From positions 1,612,501-1,676,500 of the forward strand of contig NC_081810.1 in NCBI RefSeq assembly GCF_030704535.1: a stretch of 64,000 bases of DNA. Direction: 5' to 3'. Origin of the DNA: Vitis vinifera (Eukaryota; Streptophyta; Magnoliopsida; Vitales; Vitaceae). Positions 1 through 11,559 of this stretch are shown one piece after another. How positions within the stretch are numbered: the first letter of the stretch is position 1; each line of letters opens with the position of its first letter. Under the pieces are notes generated by a model. That model was not told the origin of the DNA, did not search any database, and saw only the letters and a list, made by a program, of their open reading frames with translations. Position numbers and translations under genes: made by a program.

Positions 1-1448
1 TCAATTTGGATTGGGTTCAGGTTGGTCATGAAGCTAACCTTATTTGTCTTTCTTGCTGCGTGGAGGCTTTATCCATTTCCTCGTCCAAGTACTTTCTCCG
101 TTTTCTCTAGGCCAAAACGCTGCGTTTGGTTTCCACCGTTTCCCTAACACCAAAGCTGCTCGCTGCAGTTTTCCCTTGCCCACCACTCAGTCCGTGAAGC
201 TTTGTCGTTTCCGGCAACTGGAAAGAGCGGCAAATAATGAAAGACTGAGAAACGACTGTGAATTCAATCTCATTTCACTGCTTCCTGACCCAAAACGGCG
301 TCGTCCCAGTTTGAGAAAACGACGTCGTTTTTACCTTGGGTTGGAATAAAACCCCTTTCTCATCTGGGTTTTGCGCAGTTGGAAGGCCTCCAACAGCTGA
401 GCTAGTAGCTTTTCAGTTTTCACTACCTTTGATTTCTTCAGAACCCAATTTTCAAATCCCCCTTAACCACCAGACCCTAAATTACTTTCCCCTGTTTTCA
501 TATCACAGCGAAGTTTTCCATCCCAATAGGTAATTTTGTTTGGTTTCACTCGTTCCTTTTGTTATTTTGAATTTTTATGGGCAATGTTGTTTTGGGTTTT
601 GTGTTTTTTTCTCTTATATCTGTTTTTTTTGCTAGATTATAGGGTAGAATTTGTGAATTTATAGGGGTTTTAAGTGGAAATTGAAGGTTGTTTGAGAATT
701 TTTTGAGTGTTCATTTCATGGGCTTTGGACTGACGTTTCTGTCTTGGGTTGCTGAAAAAGCTAAGGAAACGAAAAAGAAAGTAGATTTTGAGCATTCTGT
801 TCATGTTCTAAAACATGAAAAGCTTAGTTGCTTTTGGTGTTATGGTGTTTCTTGGTACCCAAACAGGAATTGTTGCAAAATAACTTTGGTGGTGTGGTGA
901 CAAATTGTAGTTTAGGGATTATTAGGCATTGAGTAATGTGAAATTCCAGGAAGCAATGCAAGACCTGAATGTATCCTATATGTTTCAATTCTATTCCGAA
1001 TTTCCTATTTCCTTTTCACTCATTTTCTCATAGGATGTGATAGTAAAAATCTGTTCCCTATGATAGGAAATTGAAGCAAGTTCTCATTTCCAGGGCGGAC
1101 CCTTCACATTTTCGCTACAGGCGCTTCTCTTTTTCACAACATGCATTGCTTTTCGTACTCTCTACTATTCATAATATCTTGCAGAAAATATGATTTTTCC
1201 TGACTGAAATGAAAAACGGAATAGAATTGAAATATAAAGGATTCACTCAAGTTTTGTATAATTTGATAATTTTGTGATAATGTTTGCCTAGGCATCTGTT
1301 TTGCAATTTTGACTGCTTTTTAACTCCATGTGCCTGTCATTGTACTGAGATTTTTCCAGGATACCGACACATTATTTTGTAGATTAATTCTGATACCAGT
1401 GTTCTCTCCAGATTTCTGTTTTCCTCTGCAAGATTCAAGTTGCCGAAA
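1..1448 (+). promoter_or_regulatory. MOD1 promoter and 5' UTR with a probable 5' UTR intron
   Basis: No coding region is supported here. The first part is CT-rich with several AAAACG/CGTTT motifs, including the perfect 16-bp palindrome AAAACGACGTCGTTTT at 316-331. A donor-like CCAATAG|GTAATT sits at 529/530, and the T-rich, AT-rich stretch after it runs to pyrimidine-rich acceptors ending near 1411 or 1432, just before the MOD1 start codon at 1449. I infer a non-coding first exon ending near 529 and a leader intron of about 0.9 kb. The transcription start is not resolved. Confidence 0.5.
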
Positions 1449-2886
1449 ATGGCAGCAACTGCAGTTTCTGGCCTGCAAATGGCAACAGCAAGGTCCCATA
1501 TTTCTTCCTCTCATAGAATTTTCAAGGCAGGGGCTGCTGTGCTTGGCACCAATTCTAAAGGGAGATCTTGGGCTAAGCTTGCTAGTGCTTGTCATATATC
1601 ATATTTCCACCACTTCCAGCATAGTTTTTCATCATCTCCTATAAGATTTGATAAGGTTGTTACAAGGGCCATGTCTGAAGCTAGTGAAAAAAAGCCTACT
1701 TCAGGGTTGCCAATTGACTTGAAGGGTTAGTTTTTGAAGATTTTAATGTTATTGTATACTTTCATCCCTTCTGTTTTGTCGTATGGATGCTTGTATTGGA
1801 GGCGATCTACCACTTTCTCCGGATTTGTTTTTACTTAGCATTGTATGCTCTTACTATCATTTTACAATTGTAAGTGGGAACTTCGAAATTTAAATTCATA
1901 ACCTTATGAATTTCCTCTTCTTGATTTATCCCTTGCTTTGGGTGTTCTCAAGTGGAAGATAAGCACAAGTAAGAATCATTGCTGTAGTCAATGGTTTTGC
2001 ATGAAGAATTAATGAATTGACCTTGAAACCAAGTGTTACTGAACTTCTTTCAGTCGTGGTTTCATTGGATTTCTAGTTTTACTTCCCCGGAGAAAATATT
2101 ATGAGTCTGCATGCCTTTGATGTGCTCTTCTTGGTTTGTGATTTCAAATTTAAGATATTTGTGACCTTGATTATTGATAAGACACAAAAAATAAGATTAC
2201 CTCTTCAACTAAAACTGGGATTGCTATCTGTAGGTAAGAGAGCCTTTATTGCTGGTGTTGCTGATGACAATGGATATGGTTGGGCAATAGCCAAATCTCT
2301 TGCAGCTGCAGGTGCTGAAATTCTTGTTGGCACATGGGTTCCTGTAAGTAAATTAATGATCACATATATCATTCTCTGCTTTAATCACAGAGTAATCTGA
2401 GCCATGTCAAACCATTGGATTACTAACTGGGAAGCTCCTTGTGTAGGCATTGAACATTTTTGAAACCAGCCTACGGCGTGGGAAGTTTGATGAATCACGC
2501 GTGTAAGATGTTAGACTTAGGTTTCTGTCAAATTTAAATGGGAATAAACAAAAAGTGGGCTCTTCTGATGGAATGTTTAATGTTTTAGGTTGCCAGATGG
2601 TTCTTTGATGGAGATCACCAAAATATATCCTTTGGATGCAGTTTATGACACCCTTGAGGATGTACCTGAAGATGTAAGAAAGAAGTTTATTGTCCTATAA
2701 TAAATATGAAAAATGGTCAAGTGCATCCTCAGTATATCATTGTTTTATGAGTCTATGCAGGTAAAAGCAAATAAGCGTTATGCTGGATCCTCTAATTGGA
2801 CTGTTCAGGTATATACTCATAATTCTACTCTCTAAAATGCATGTTTCTTTTCTTTCTTTTTTGTTTTGTTTTTTTCTTTTCTCTGG

Positions 2887-2919
<33 letters not shown>

Positions 2920-5130
2920 TGGTAGGTTTCCTTTTTTGGGTTCAAGCCTCCTGAATTTGACCATGAGTTCTCGATTAAGTTCAAGGACTTGCTTGTCTAA
3001 TGTTTTATCCATGTTTTGGAAATTTCAACAAGCCAACAGTTGTCATTGCCTTCTAATGACATTGGACTATCAGAGAATGGTCTCCAAGCCTTGGTCCTGT
3101 ATAACCTCTAAACAAAAGTTGACCATGAAGGATATTTGTGAATTGTCTCTTATGCTGACAAATTCTCTTCAAAAAATGGTAACCTTATTCTTGAGAAGAA
3201 TGGTAACTTTATTATCCATTATCATGTTTTGGGTGTTCCATTAGTGACAACGATACACAGTGCTTGCCTAAGGGTTCCAACTTTTGAAACTCATCCTTAA
3301 GACTATTTATGGACTATGAGCTGACATGAAGATCAGTGTGATATATATAAATTCGTCCAGTTCTCAAGTTTATGCTCTATTGACTGAATTTGTTTGACTA
3401 TCATTAATCGTCAAGCGAAGTCAAATCTGCTTCAGGAAGTCTTTGGATTACATATTAGGTTTCCCTGTACATGGGAAAAATTGATCATTATACTAATTGC
3501 TCCTGATCGTCATCACATGAATCATGCTCGTAGTTTTCTTCATGGTTTTTGCAAATATCTTGCAGGAAGTGGCCGAATCCGTGAAACAGGATTTTGGCAG
3601 CATCGATATCCTTGTGCACTCACTTGCCAATGGGCCGGAGGTACTGTTTTGCTGGTTGTGATCTTATCAGTTGACCATTCATTTTGGTACTTTACAAGTA
3701 AACATCTCTTAAATAGGTGACCAAGCCTCTGTTGGAGACATCCAGAAAAGGTTATCTTGCGGCAATATCTGCATCAAGTTACTCCTACGTTTCTTTACTC
3801 AAGTGTTTCATTCCTATAATGAACCCAGGCACACATCTTTCCCCATACTTGTTCTGTGTTCCCTTCCCATCCGTTTTTTCTGAACTCTACTTCCTTTTTT
3901 ACGGTGGTAAGTTATACTGTTGCTAGATTTAATTCTTGCCATGTTGCTATTACAGGTGGATCTTCAATTTCTCTAACATACATTGCTTCTGAGAGGATCA
4001 TTCCAGGGTATAGCCTGTTGCTTTATTTCCTCCATCTTCATGTTTTGACGAGTACCACTTCTCGTAGGATCACATAGTGTTTAAATTGTCACCTGCAGAT
4101 ATGGGGGAGGCATGAGTTCAGCCAAAGCCGCTCTAGAAAGTGATACACGAGTGAGTTTTCTTTTCTTTTCTACCCAAATATTCTCTTGTGCATTTTTCCT
4201 TCTTTCTTCCTTTAACTGTGTTTGATATGATTGTTGTGTGCCTATTGCTTTACCCAGGTGCTTGCTTTTGAAGCAGGAAGGAAACACAAAATCAGAGTCA
4301 ATACGATATCTGCTGGTACATTGCTCATTCTTTTTCTTTTGTTGTTTTGCACACTATTTTTTTAAAACCATGCAACGTGTCCTTCTCATGGCCCCCTACA
4401 TCCTCCAACTGCAGCATGTGATCCCAATGCTCTGCAATGGGCATTGGGATACATGATTTCATCAAAAAGGTGAACCCATCCAAAAGATGTAATCATATCA
4501 TATATTCATCTATTAGCAAGAGGATCTTGATTCTATTGGTTTTTCTGAGATCTTCTATAGCTGCCAATTGTCAATCAATTGATCAGTTTCTCCAGGTGGC
4601 TATGTTTCTGTACTTTGTTCCCCCTGTCAATAAAGTAGAGGGAACTCAAGCTGAAACTTCCTTGGGGTTGTTTGTATTTGACATCTATTGATCAAATTCG
4701 ATTTATGATTTTCCTCAACATGTTAATTACTCTGTGCTACACCTAACTCAAGTTTCTCTCCATAAAAATATCAGGCCCACTAAGAAGCCGTGCTGCAAAA
4801 GCAATTGGATTTATTGATACAATGATCGAGTATTCGCTGGCTAATGCACCTCTGCAGAAAGAACTAAGTGCAGGTGGGTTACTGAAAACCCTTTCATGCC
4901 TTTGGTTTATATGCTCATTTCATTATTTATTGTCCTCTACCATCATCGTTAATCTGAATAAATCAAATGGAACAGATGAGGTGGGGAACACTGCTGCCTT
5001 CTTGGCATCACCTCTGGCATCTGCCATCACTGGTGCTGTCATATACGTCGATAACGGTCTGAATGCAATGGGTGTTGGACTCGATAGCCCAATGTTCGCA
5101 GACCTCAACATTCCAAAGGACAAGCACTAG
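1449..5130 (+). CDS. MOD1: Enoyl-[acyl-carrier-protein] reductase [NADH], plastid precursor
   Basis: Catalyses the last reduction of each type II fatty-acid elongation cycle in plastids, trans-2-enoyl-ACP to acyl-ACP with NADH. Twelve coding exons with consistent phase: 1449-1725, 2234-2343, 2447-2502, 2589-2673, 2761-2808, 3566-3640, 3717-3828, 3956-4007, 4099-4150, 4258-4315, 4775-4873, 4976-5130. They give 392 aa, the usual plant length. Residues 1 to about 80 are Ser/Ala/basic, like a plastid transit peptide. The Rossmann nucleotide site starts with [20 protein letters not shown] near residue 93. The catalytic pair is Tyr-273 and Lys-281 in [25 protein letters not shown] and [17 protein letters not shown] are typical of plant FabI. 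The start ATG at 1449 heads the transit peptide. Oddities: intron 7 (3829-3955) appears to use a GC donor, and intron 5 holds a 29-G run. The identity is very secure; individual boundaries are well supported by phase. Confidence 0.96.
2888..2916 (+). repeat. 29-nt poly-G run in MOD1 intron 5
   Basis: An uninterrupted run of 29 G residues follows CTCTGGT and is followed by CACTGG. It lies inside the intron between 2809 and 3565, so it does not affect the coding frame. The exact length may be a sequencing or assembly estimate. Confidence 0.95.
3829..3955 (+). other. Probable GC-AG intron of MOD1
   Basis: The exon must end at CCAG (3828) and resume at GTGGATCT (3956) to keep the invariant [12 protein letters not shown] segment. 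The intron then begins GCACAC and ends TTACAG. No GT donor nearby keeps the frame: reading on from 3828 gives a short non-homologous tail that runs to a stop codon. Confidence 0.75.
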
Positions 5131-5657
5131 AGGTTTTAATGCATCACCTCTGGCATCTGCTGTCACCAGCACTCTTTGTTTGCATATTATGGGCATCATC
5201 AATGGATAGCTCTGTCGGCATCACCCATTTTTTCCATGAGGATTTGTATTTTTTTCTGTAGGAAGTCTCTTCTATGATAGGACTGGGAAGGAGGTAGATA
5301 CATAATCTTAATTCCCCGTTGCATTCAATGAAAACCTCTCAGGATTTCAGTGCATAGAAGTAGTCATCATCCATATTAGACTCTTATCAACTGAAAACAG
5401 CAGGTGTAGACAGAGAACAAACTTGTATTGCAGTTAATAGATCAAGGTTCTCCAAAATGCTCATTCTTACACAGGAGTTAAAGCCCAAACAAGGTGCTCA
5501 AAAAGTTGAAACCATCTCAGTGGGAATATCAGCTAAAGGACTTGCTCTCTTGCTACCTATATACATGACAAAAAACTCAGCAGCACACAACAAATCCGCA
5601 TCTGGCTACTGATCACAAAAGGAAACTTGTATATACATGATTACAAGTTTGACTAGC
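5131..5657. other. Convergent 3' UTR region of MOD1 and NSE4A
   Basis: The space between the two facing stop codons holds no coding signal. It contains a second copy (5141-5160) of the 20-mer GCATCACCTCTGGCATCTGC found in the last MOD1 exon (5005-5024). AATAAA-like poly(A) signals are not clear. Confidence 0.6.
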
Positions 5658-8600
5658 TTATGATATAACTTGGTGAAGCTTTCGTTTACATCTCCGACCT
5701 GCAGCATCTCCTGTATCAGGGTCCTCTTTTACGACTAGTTGTTCTTGTATGACAAGGCCACAATTCCTGGAAAATTTCTTGATTGGTGTTGCGTGAAGTG
5801 TATCTTGGTAATCATTAGGTGCCAAGCCTGCCTGAGATGCATTCAGGCCTTTTGATCGATCCCTGTGTGGCATTAGCTCTTCCCCAGCTGGCACCAAGTC
5901 CATCATCAACTGCAAGCCATATATCATTCAACATAAGCAGGTGTAGGAAGATAATTTTAAGTTAACAGACAATCGGCAAATGCAAAGCTGAAATCTTAAC
6001 ACGATCAAAAACAGGTTCCTTTCCTAAGATTAAGTATTTCAATGGTCTAACATTGATGAAGCTCGAGATGTAAACATATTGTGATACATCAATGCCAATA
6101 AACAGCTGTAAGTTAAGGTACTGGAGAACAAAGGACTCAGGTTTGATGCTCAGAAGCAAGGAGTTCCTAGTTAAACTGAACCATCAGTTAAGAAATGAGC
6201 ATTTCTGTTATTACCTTCCAGTCTTTGAAGTCAAATCTGAATACAAAATGCGAGTAAACCACCTCTCTGGCAACCACAGAACTAGCAGCGGGAGCATTCT
6301 TAGGTGCTGCAGAAGAAAACAACAATGATGTTAATGGGGAACACAAATATGATCAAAACCCTAAATGCTATTTGACCAGATGTGTCTTACAGACTAAATG
6401 TGAGCCATTCTCATCAACAACTACTTCAGCTCGTCCATCTTTGACTAAGAAAGACAGAGCAAACAAGTTCTCCACTGTCCGCGCAAAGGACTTCCTGTTC
6501 AACATGAGGCTTTCAAGCTTGACTTGCTTCTTCCTCCTCAGAATCTCAAACATGGTTGCCATATTCTTGTCAGTATCCGATCTGTGTTCTTCCCCATAAT
6601 TATTAAGCTGTTTCATATGACCAAGAAATTTACTTAAATTCACGATGTTGAAATAACCTGATGGACTCTATTTCATACTTCAAAGTCCTGTCATATTAAG
6701 ATCACTCATGGGTTTTCATCTGGCACTACTAAGAAGACAATCCAAAAATCTACTTCAAAATAATATGACAAATCAGAGGAATAATCCTAAGCAGGAGGCT
6801 GTCTATAATAAGAGTTTCTAAAATTTACATGCAAAGTCCATCAATGACAAGTTACAAACACAGTACTTGGAATAGTTAGCATTGAAGCTAAGCTAAAGAG
6901 CAATGCCATACCTCTTCAGGTCGAGTGCTTTCAGTAGGCTGCCTCGAACGCTTTTGATGAACAGCAACTTTCCTTTGCTTCAACTCAGTGTTCATAGGTC
7001 CAAGCCTTGAGAAAACAAAACAAAGCAAAAGCAAAGACAATAGAACCAAGCCACAAGTGAGTGTAAAAAAATAAAAGATGCAGACAATGACCAAAGGCAA
7101 ATCCTAACTAGCTTTCTGATAAAAGGGTCCTCCTAAGAACTCACATGGTGCAACACCCTTGCCCTTTTCTGAAAATGGGTGAAACAACAATCCCAATTTT
7201 TTTCCAGTGGATTCGAGGATTTTCTGTGGTGAATCCTCCTCCATGTTGCCCATATTTGCTGAGGAAACATGTTACTAAGTCGGATGGTGTAACACCAGCA
7301 TTGGTCTGTGACTTGACAGAGGTCACCAAGGTGTTAGCAATGTCCAATAGAGCCTCTGCATCTGCAACTTGCTCTCTTGGCTTCTGAACTGAAAACCCAA
7401 TTGGATGGACAATTTTTTAGCATATTTGTCATATCATAAGAAATAAATTGATTAACAAACAACATAAGTAAGAAATATTATGACTCTTCCAAATTGAATT
7501 GATAAACCAATAACCTGTTAACTGCATGAATCATTGTGACTCTTCCAACAAAATCTCCAAAACTTACCAATCAAATAACCTGATTCAACAAGGTTTTCTT
7601 TCTTTCCTCTAGAGCTCCAAGATGATGATATTATTTCAATTACTAGCAAAAATGTAGCATCCATTGATTCAAGTGTGGTCCTATATGGCATGCTTTTCAA
7701 AAGGCTCCTTGATCAATTCACTAATATTATGTTTGGTTTTTAAAAAGTACTGAGAAAATAAAAAGAAAAGAGTGAAGAAAAATGATTTTTTTGCATTTAA
7801 TTTTAAAAATCAAATTATAATTAAAGTTGATTAAAAATTTATACGTTTTCAAACCATTTAATCTTTATATAAAAGAGTTACAATAAATAAAATGCGTTTG
7901 TAGCATGACATAAAATAGTTTCTTAATTTTAAATTCGTTTTTTATTTTATTAAACTATTGAATCCCAATAGCATCAAGGAACCGGAAAAAGAAACTCGTA
8001 AATTTTCATACTTAATGCTAATAAGAAGGAAATTTAGAATTTGTTCCACTTTCCATCTTTTCTTTATCCTTTCCTGACTTCCAAACAAACCTTAATATAT
8101 CATTTAATAGCAGATAAAAATAGGAAAAATAAAATAATGGAAGTCAATTAAATATTTGAGTCCCATCTTTTTCATGATCTCAAGCATTATAAAACTATTC
8201 ACTGAAGTTGGGTGGATCCTACTAGTAACATAAAATTTGAACTTCTGCTCTATATATTTTCCCAGCAACCAAACACAAGAAGTAGTTGGGTCAATACAGG
8301 AAAAAAATTGTCTTTTACCCCGACTCACACCCAAAGTTTAGAACCTTTCCGACGAAAACATTTCCGGAAACTACTTTCCCACAAAACAAACAAAAAGAAA
8401 TGAAAATTAAATGTGTACCCCAGAGCATCACCGAATTTAGAAATCCCTTTCCCCCGATATTAGCCTTGTCCCTCTTTATATCCTAAAAAGTTAAATTATT
8501 CTCAGCAAAACTCTTACCTGGAAATTGATTTCCCTTAAAACAAACAAACCCATACAAAATCACACTTAAAACACAAAAAAAAAAAAAAAAAAAAAAAAAA

Positions 8601-8939
8601 TTCAATACCAAACTGATGCAGGTTCTCCACTTCGCTAATAATAGACTTAAATTTATCGGAACCTACTCTCGATATATCATCTCTTTTATCTGCAACAACA
8701 AAAACAAAAACGAGAAATTAAAAAAATTAAAAACGACGGAGATAGAAAAATTAAAAAAAAAACGACAATAAATTAAAATAAATACCACTGATCAGATTCT
8801 TCACAGCTAGATATCGAGACCGAAGAACTCTCCGATCCGCCGTGCCTTGTTGACTGTGACGGGTCGACTCCGTGTCTTCTGAGTGGAGATTTTGATTCCC
8901 CTTTCCTGGCTTCACTTCGCTTTTCGGAATTCTTTTCAT
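5658..8939 (-). CDS. NSE4A: SMC5/6 complex kleisin subunit NSE4
   Basis: NSE4 is the kleisin that bridges SMC5 and SMC6 and, with NSE1 and NSE3, acts in DNA repair and chromosome maintenance in the nucleus. Seven coding exons on the minus strand: 8786-8939, 8609-8689, 7145-7388, 6912-7005, 6391-6607, 6215-6306, 5658-5909, giving 377 aa. An in-frame stop upstream of the ATG at 8939 supports the start. The N-terminal part has RSRYLAVKNLISDKRDDIS and KPREQVADAEALLDIANTLV, typical of plant NSE4. The C-terminal Nse4_C domain holds KSFARTVENLFALSFLVKDG, then VVAREVVYSHFVFRFDFKDW. The tail is basic (GRRCKRKLHQVIS), perhaps nuclear-targeting. The exon starting at 6607 uses a weak pyrimidine tract, so the joint PEE|LNNYGEEH is the least certain boundary. 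Calling it paralogue A rather than B rests on general resemblance only. Confidence 0.93.
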
Positions 8940-9480
8940 GGTTTTGATTTATGCCAAGACTTTTTTACGAAAATGAAAACAAACACAACAAAAATCCTAA
9001 AAGAAAGTGTTTCGAGTGTTTTTTTTCAATTTGAAAACCAGAAGAAGGAGGATTTCAGAATCGAAAATGTGTTGTTTTTCTAAGTTGAATTGATTTTTTC
9101 TTTTTTAAAGTGTTTTGGGTTCGTTTTTGAAGGCTTTGGGTTTGTAACGGTGGGTTAATTTTGGAGGCTACTTTCCCGCGTATTTGAAATTTACAAAATC
9201 TCTTTCTTTCTTTGCCTTTTTTTTTTTCCTATGTTTTACTTTTGTTTTGTCTTCATTTTATTTATTTATTTATTTATTTTTATTTTTTATTCATGGGGAA
9301 CTTGTAAAATACTAAAATCTCTTTCACAACGTTTTCTAAAATAATTTTAAAAAATATTTTTTAAATTGATTTTTGAAACAAAATTATGTTTTAGAAAGCA
9401 GTTGCCATTGCCTTAAGCATAATATAAATGTTCATAGAGTATTTTTTTTTTGGAATGATTTATAAAAAACATTAAAAAAA
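8940..9480. other. NSE4A upstream region, AT-rich
   Basis: Holds the presumed NSE4A promoter and 5' UTR on the minus strand, an ATTT-rich stretch near 9255-9290 and poly-A/T runs. No coding sequence and no clear TATA box could be assigned. Confidence 0.4.
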
Positions 9481-9839
9481 AAATGTGTAGACCCCCCATT
9501 TGGGGCCATTCGGCCAGCTGCTCATTTTGCCACGTGGAAGAGCCTTGCTCCACCACGTGTCTTCTCTTGAGAGGCTGGTGCAAAATCAGATGATGCTTTT
9601 AGGATGCCAATGGAAGGTTGACAGGTGGCATGAGGATCTGCAGGCCGTTGTCTTGAGGAGCGTTTTCTGTTATTAGCAGAGTAGTGGTGCAGGGGTAGAA
9701 GGTGGCTGCAGAGATGGGTTGGAGGGGCAAATCCGGGAGAGAAAATGGATATGGTCCTTGAAGAGGAAGGTGGCAGGGAGCTTTACCAGGAGGGGCAGGA
9801 GTTTTTGTTTGGTTACTTTGGGGTAGAGAGGGAGATCCG

Positions 9840-10330
9840 AGAGCTGTTAGAGAGAAAAAGTGGGAAGAGAGGAGGGCTCCGGCAGTGAAAAGGGCAGTCT
9901 GAAAAAGGGAGAAAAGGAGAGCAGAGATACGGGAGAGAGGGGCAAGCTAGGTAGAGGGGAGTTTGAGAGAGAAAAACAGGGGAGGCTTGGCTGCTTTTGG
10001 AAAAAGGAGCGTCTCCTGCAGGTTGGAGGGGGGCTTTTGTTGGATTTTTTTTGGAGGGATAGCAGAGAGAGCTTGAGAGAAAAAGAGAGGAGATATTTTG
10101 AGTGTGTTCTGAAGCTTGAGGGAGGGAGCAAACTAAGAAAACAGGGGATTTTCTGGAAAGAGAGAACGGAGAATAGCTTGAGAAAAACAGAGGAGTTTTC
10201 GGGAGAGAGGTGAGAGTTTCTAGCTTAGAGGAGAGGCTACCGGAGAAGAGAACAAGGAGCTAGCTGGATATTCAGAGGTTGGGGGGCAGACTGACTTTCT
10301 GAGGTAGCTTGGAGAGCTTCCATGAGAGCT
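9840..10330 (+). repeat. GA-rich, purine-biased tract inside the LTR-type element
   Basis: About 500 bp of low-complexity GAGAG/GGAGG sequence on the plus strand. It yields long apparent ORFs on both strands (Glu/Arg/Gly one way, Ser/Pro/Leu the other) that are products of composition. It may be the U3/R or leader part of the element. Confidence 0.7.
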
Positions 10331-10834
10331 TGAAGTCAGGCGAGCTTTCGCTTGTGAGGAGGTTTTTCAGGTATGGATCCTATTTGTTATCTTCTTTGTT
10401 TTGGATTCTGGATATCATTTCTTGTTTTGGGTATGTCTTTCCAGGTTGTATTTTTAGCTTTCAATGATCTCTGAATTAACCATGGATTCGTTGATATTCT
10501 TTTTATCATTTTCCCTTCTTGGCTTCGTTGAAAAGCAATTTGAATCTGTTTTTTTTTTTTAGCTTCATTGTGGGATATCTCAGAATTTACTCTCCTGTTT
10601 TATATGAACCCATAGTCTCCCAATCCTCTTGTAAGCCCGTGGATGAAACAATGAAACAGGGTTTCACTCATTTTCTGTTTTTATGCTCTGTTTTTATAAA
10701 GGCTCTTTTCATGTTTTCCTCTGTTCTTAATTGAATGGGACATGAGAATGGTGTGACTTGGTTTGGTTTTGACGATGGATTTCCTGAGATGGAGAATTTC
10801 CAGCATATTATGGGCTTGAAGTCTCGGTGAGTAA

Positions 10835-11059
10835 TTGATGGGGGAAATGATTTTGAAAACGACAGAGCAGAAAAACTTGTTTGAAAAGGCTTTAGAAGAC
10901 CAGGTTGGGATTGATTCATTCGCTTGCAGTATGCGTGTCTCATCACTAGGGGACGCGTCATTTGATATCTCCAATGAAGAACAAGGTCAACGCCTCAAGC
11001 TTGATTACAGTCCATGTGAATATATTCCACTACAGCGAGCTGCGTGTCTAAAAAAATGA
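10835..11059 (+). pseudogene. Unidentified coding-like segment inside the LTR-type element
   Basis: The frame reads as ordinary protein (for example FEKALEDQVGIDSFACSMRV, then DASFDISNEEQGQRLKLDY) before ending in a stop, with no clean start or domain. It lies about 0.5 kb upstream of the BAG fragment on the same strand and could be another captured gene piece or an element-encoded relic. I do not recognise it. Confidence 0.3.
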
Positions 11060-11559
11060 TTTGGAGGTTAATTTCTTTTCACCTCATACCCATTTCTCTT
11101 CTTTGCTCATCAACCTAAGCTCCCATGCAAACACATCATTCATACCCATATCTGCCACCCATCCCATCCTTGGTCCATTTGTTGCTTGACTTCCGCGTAT
11201 ATGAGGCCCCATGCATGTGCCTATTCCCAATTCCTCATTCTTTTGTCTTTCACGCCCATACCCGTCAGTCATCATCCTTACCCATTCTTTCCTATCTACC
11301 CACACTCACTCCCTACCCATAGGCACGGGAAATATTTCGCCACGTTTCCCTTCATTCCAATATTCCAATAATTTCATTCACCGCTTTCTCCTCTTATTCT
11401 CCTATTCACACAGTCTACAAGCATGTCTATCGAATGGCGTTTTCATTAGCACAAGGCGAACAAGGCTGCTTGTAGTTGAGAACAGGTTTCAAGGGGGTTA
11501 TAAGAAGAACACGGTTTGAAGAAAGGGGTTGAGGACAAATGGTTGCCGTTGAGTGATGC

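Noticed and set aside
44..349. 101-aa open frame in the MOD1 upstream region
   Set aside because: It opens without a conserved start, has no domain, and overlaps the CT-rich promoter or leader; the composition explains it.
9847..10213. Open frames on both strands in the GA-rich tract (94 and 117 aa)
   Set aside because: Low-complexity Glu/Arg/Gly and Ser/Pro/Leu products of a purine-rich repeat inside a transposon.
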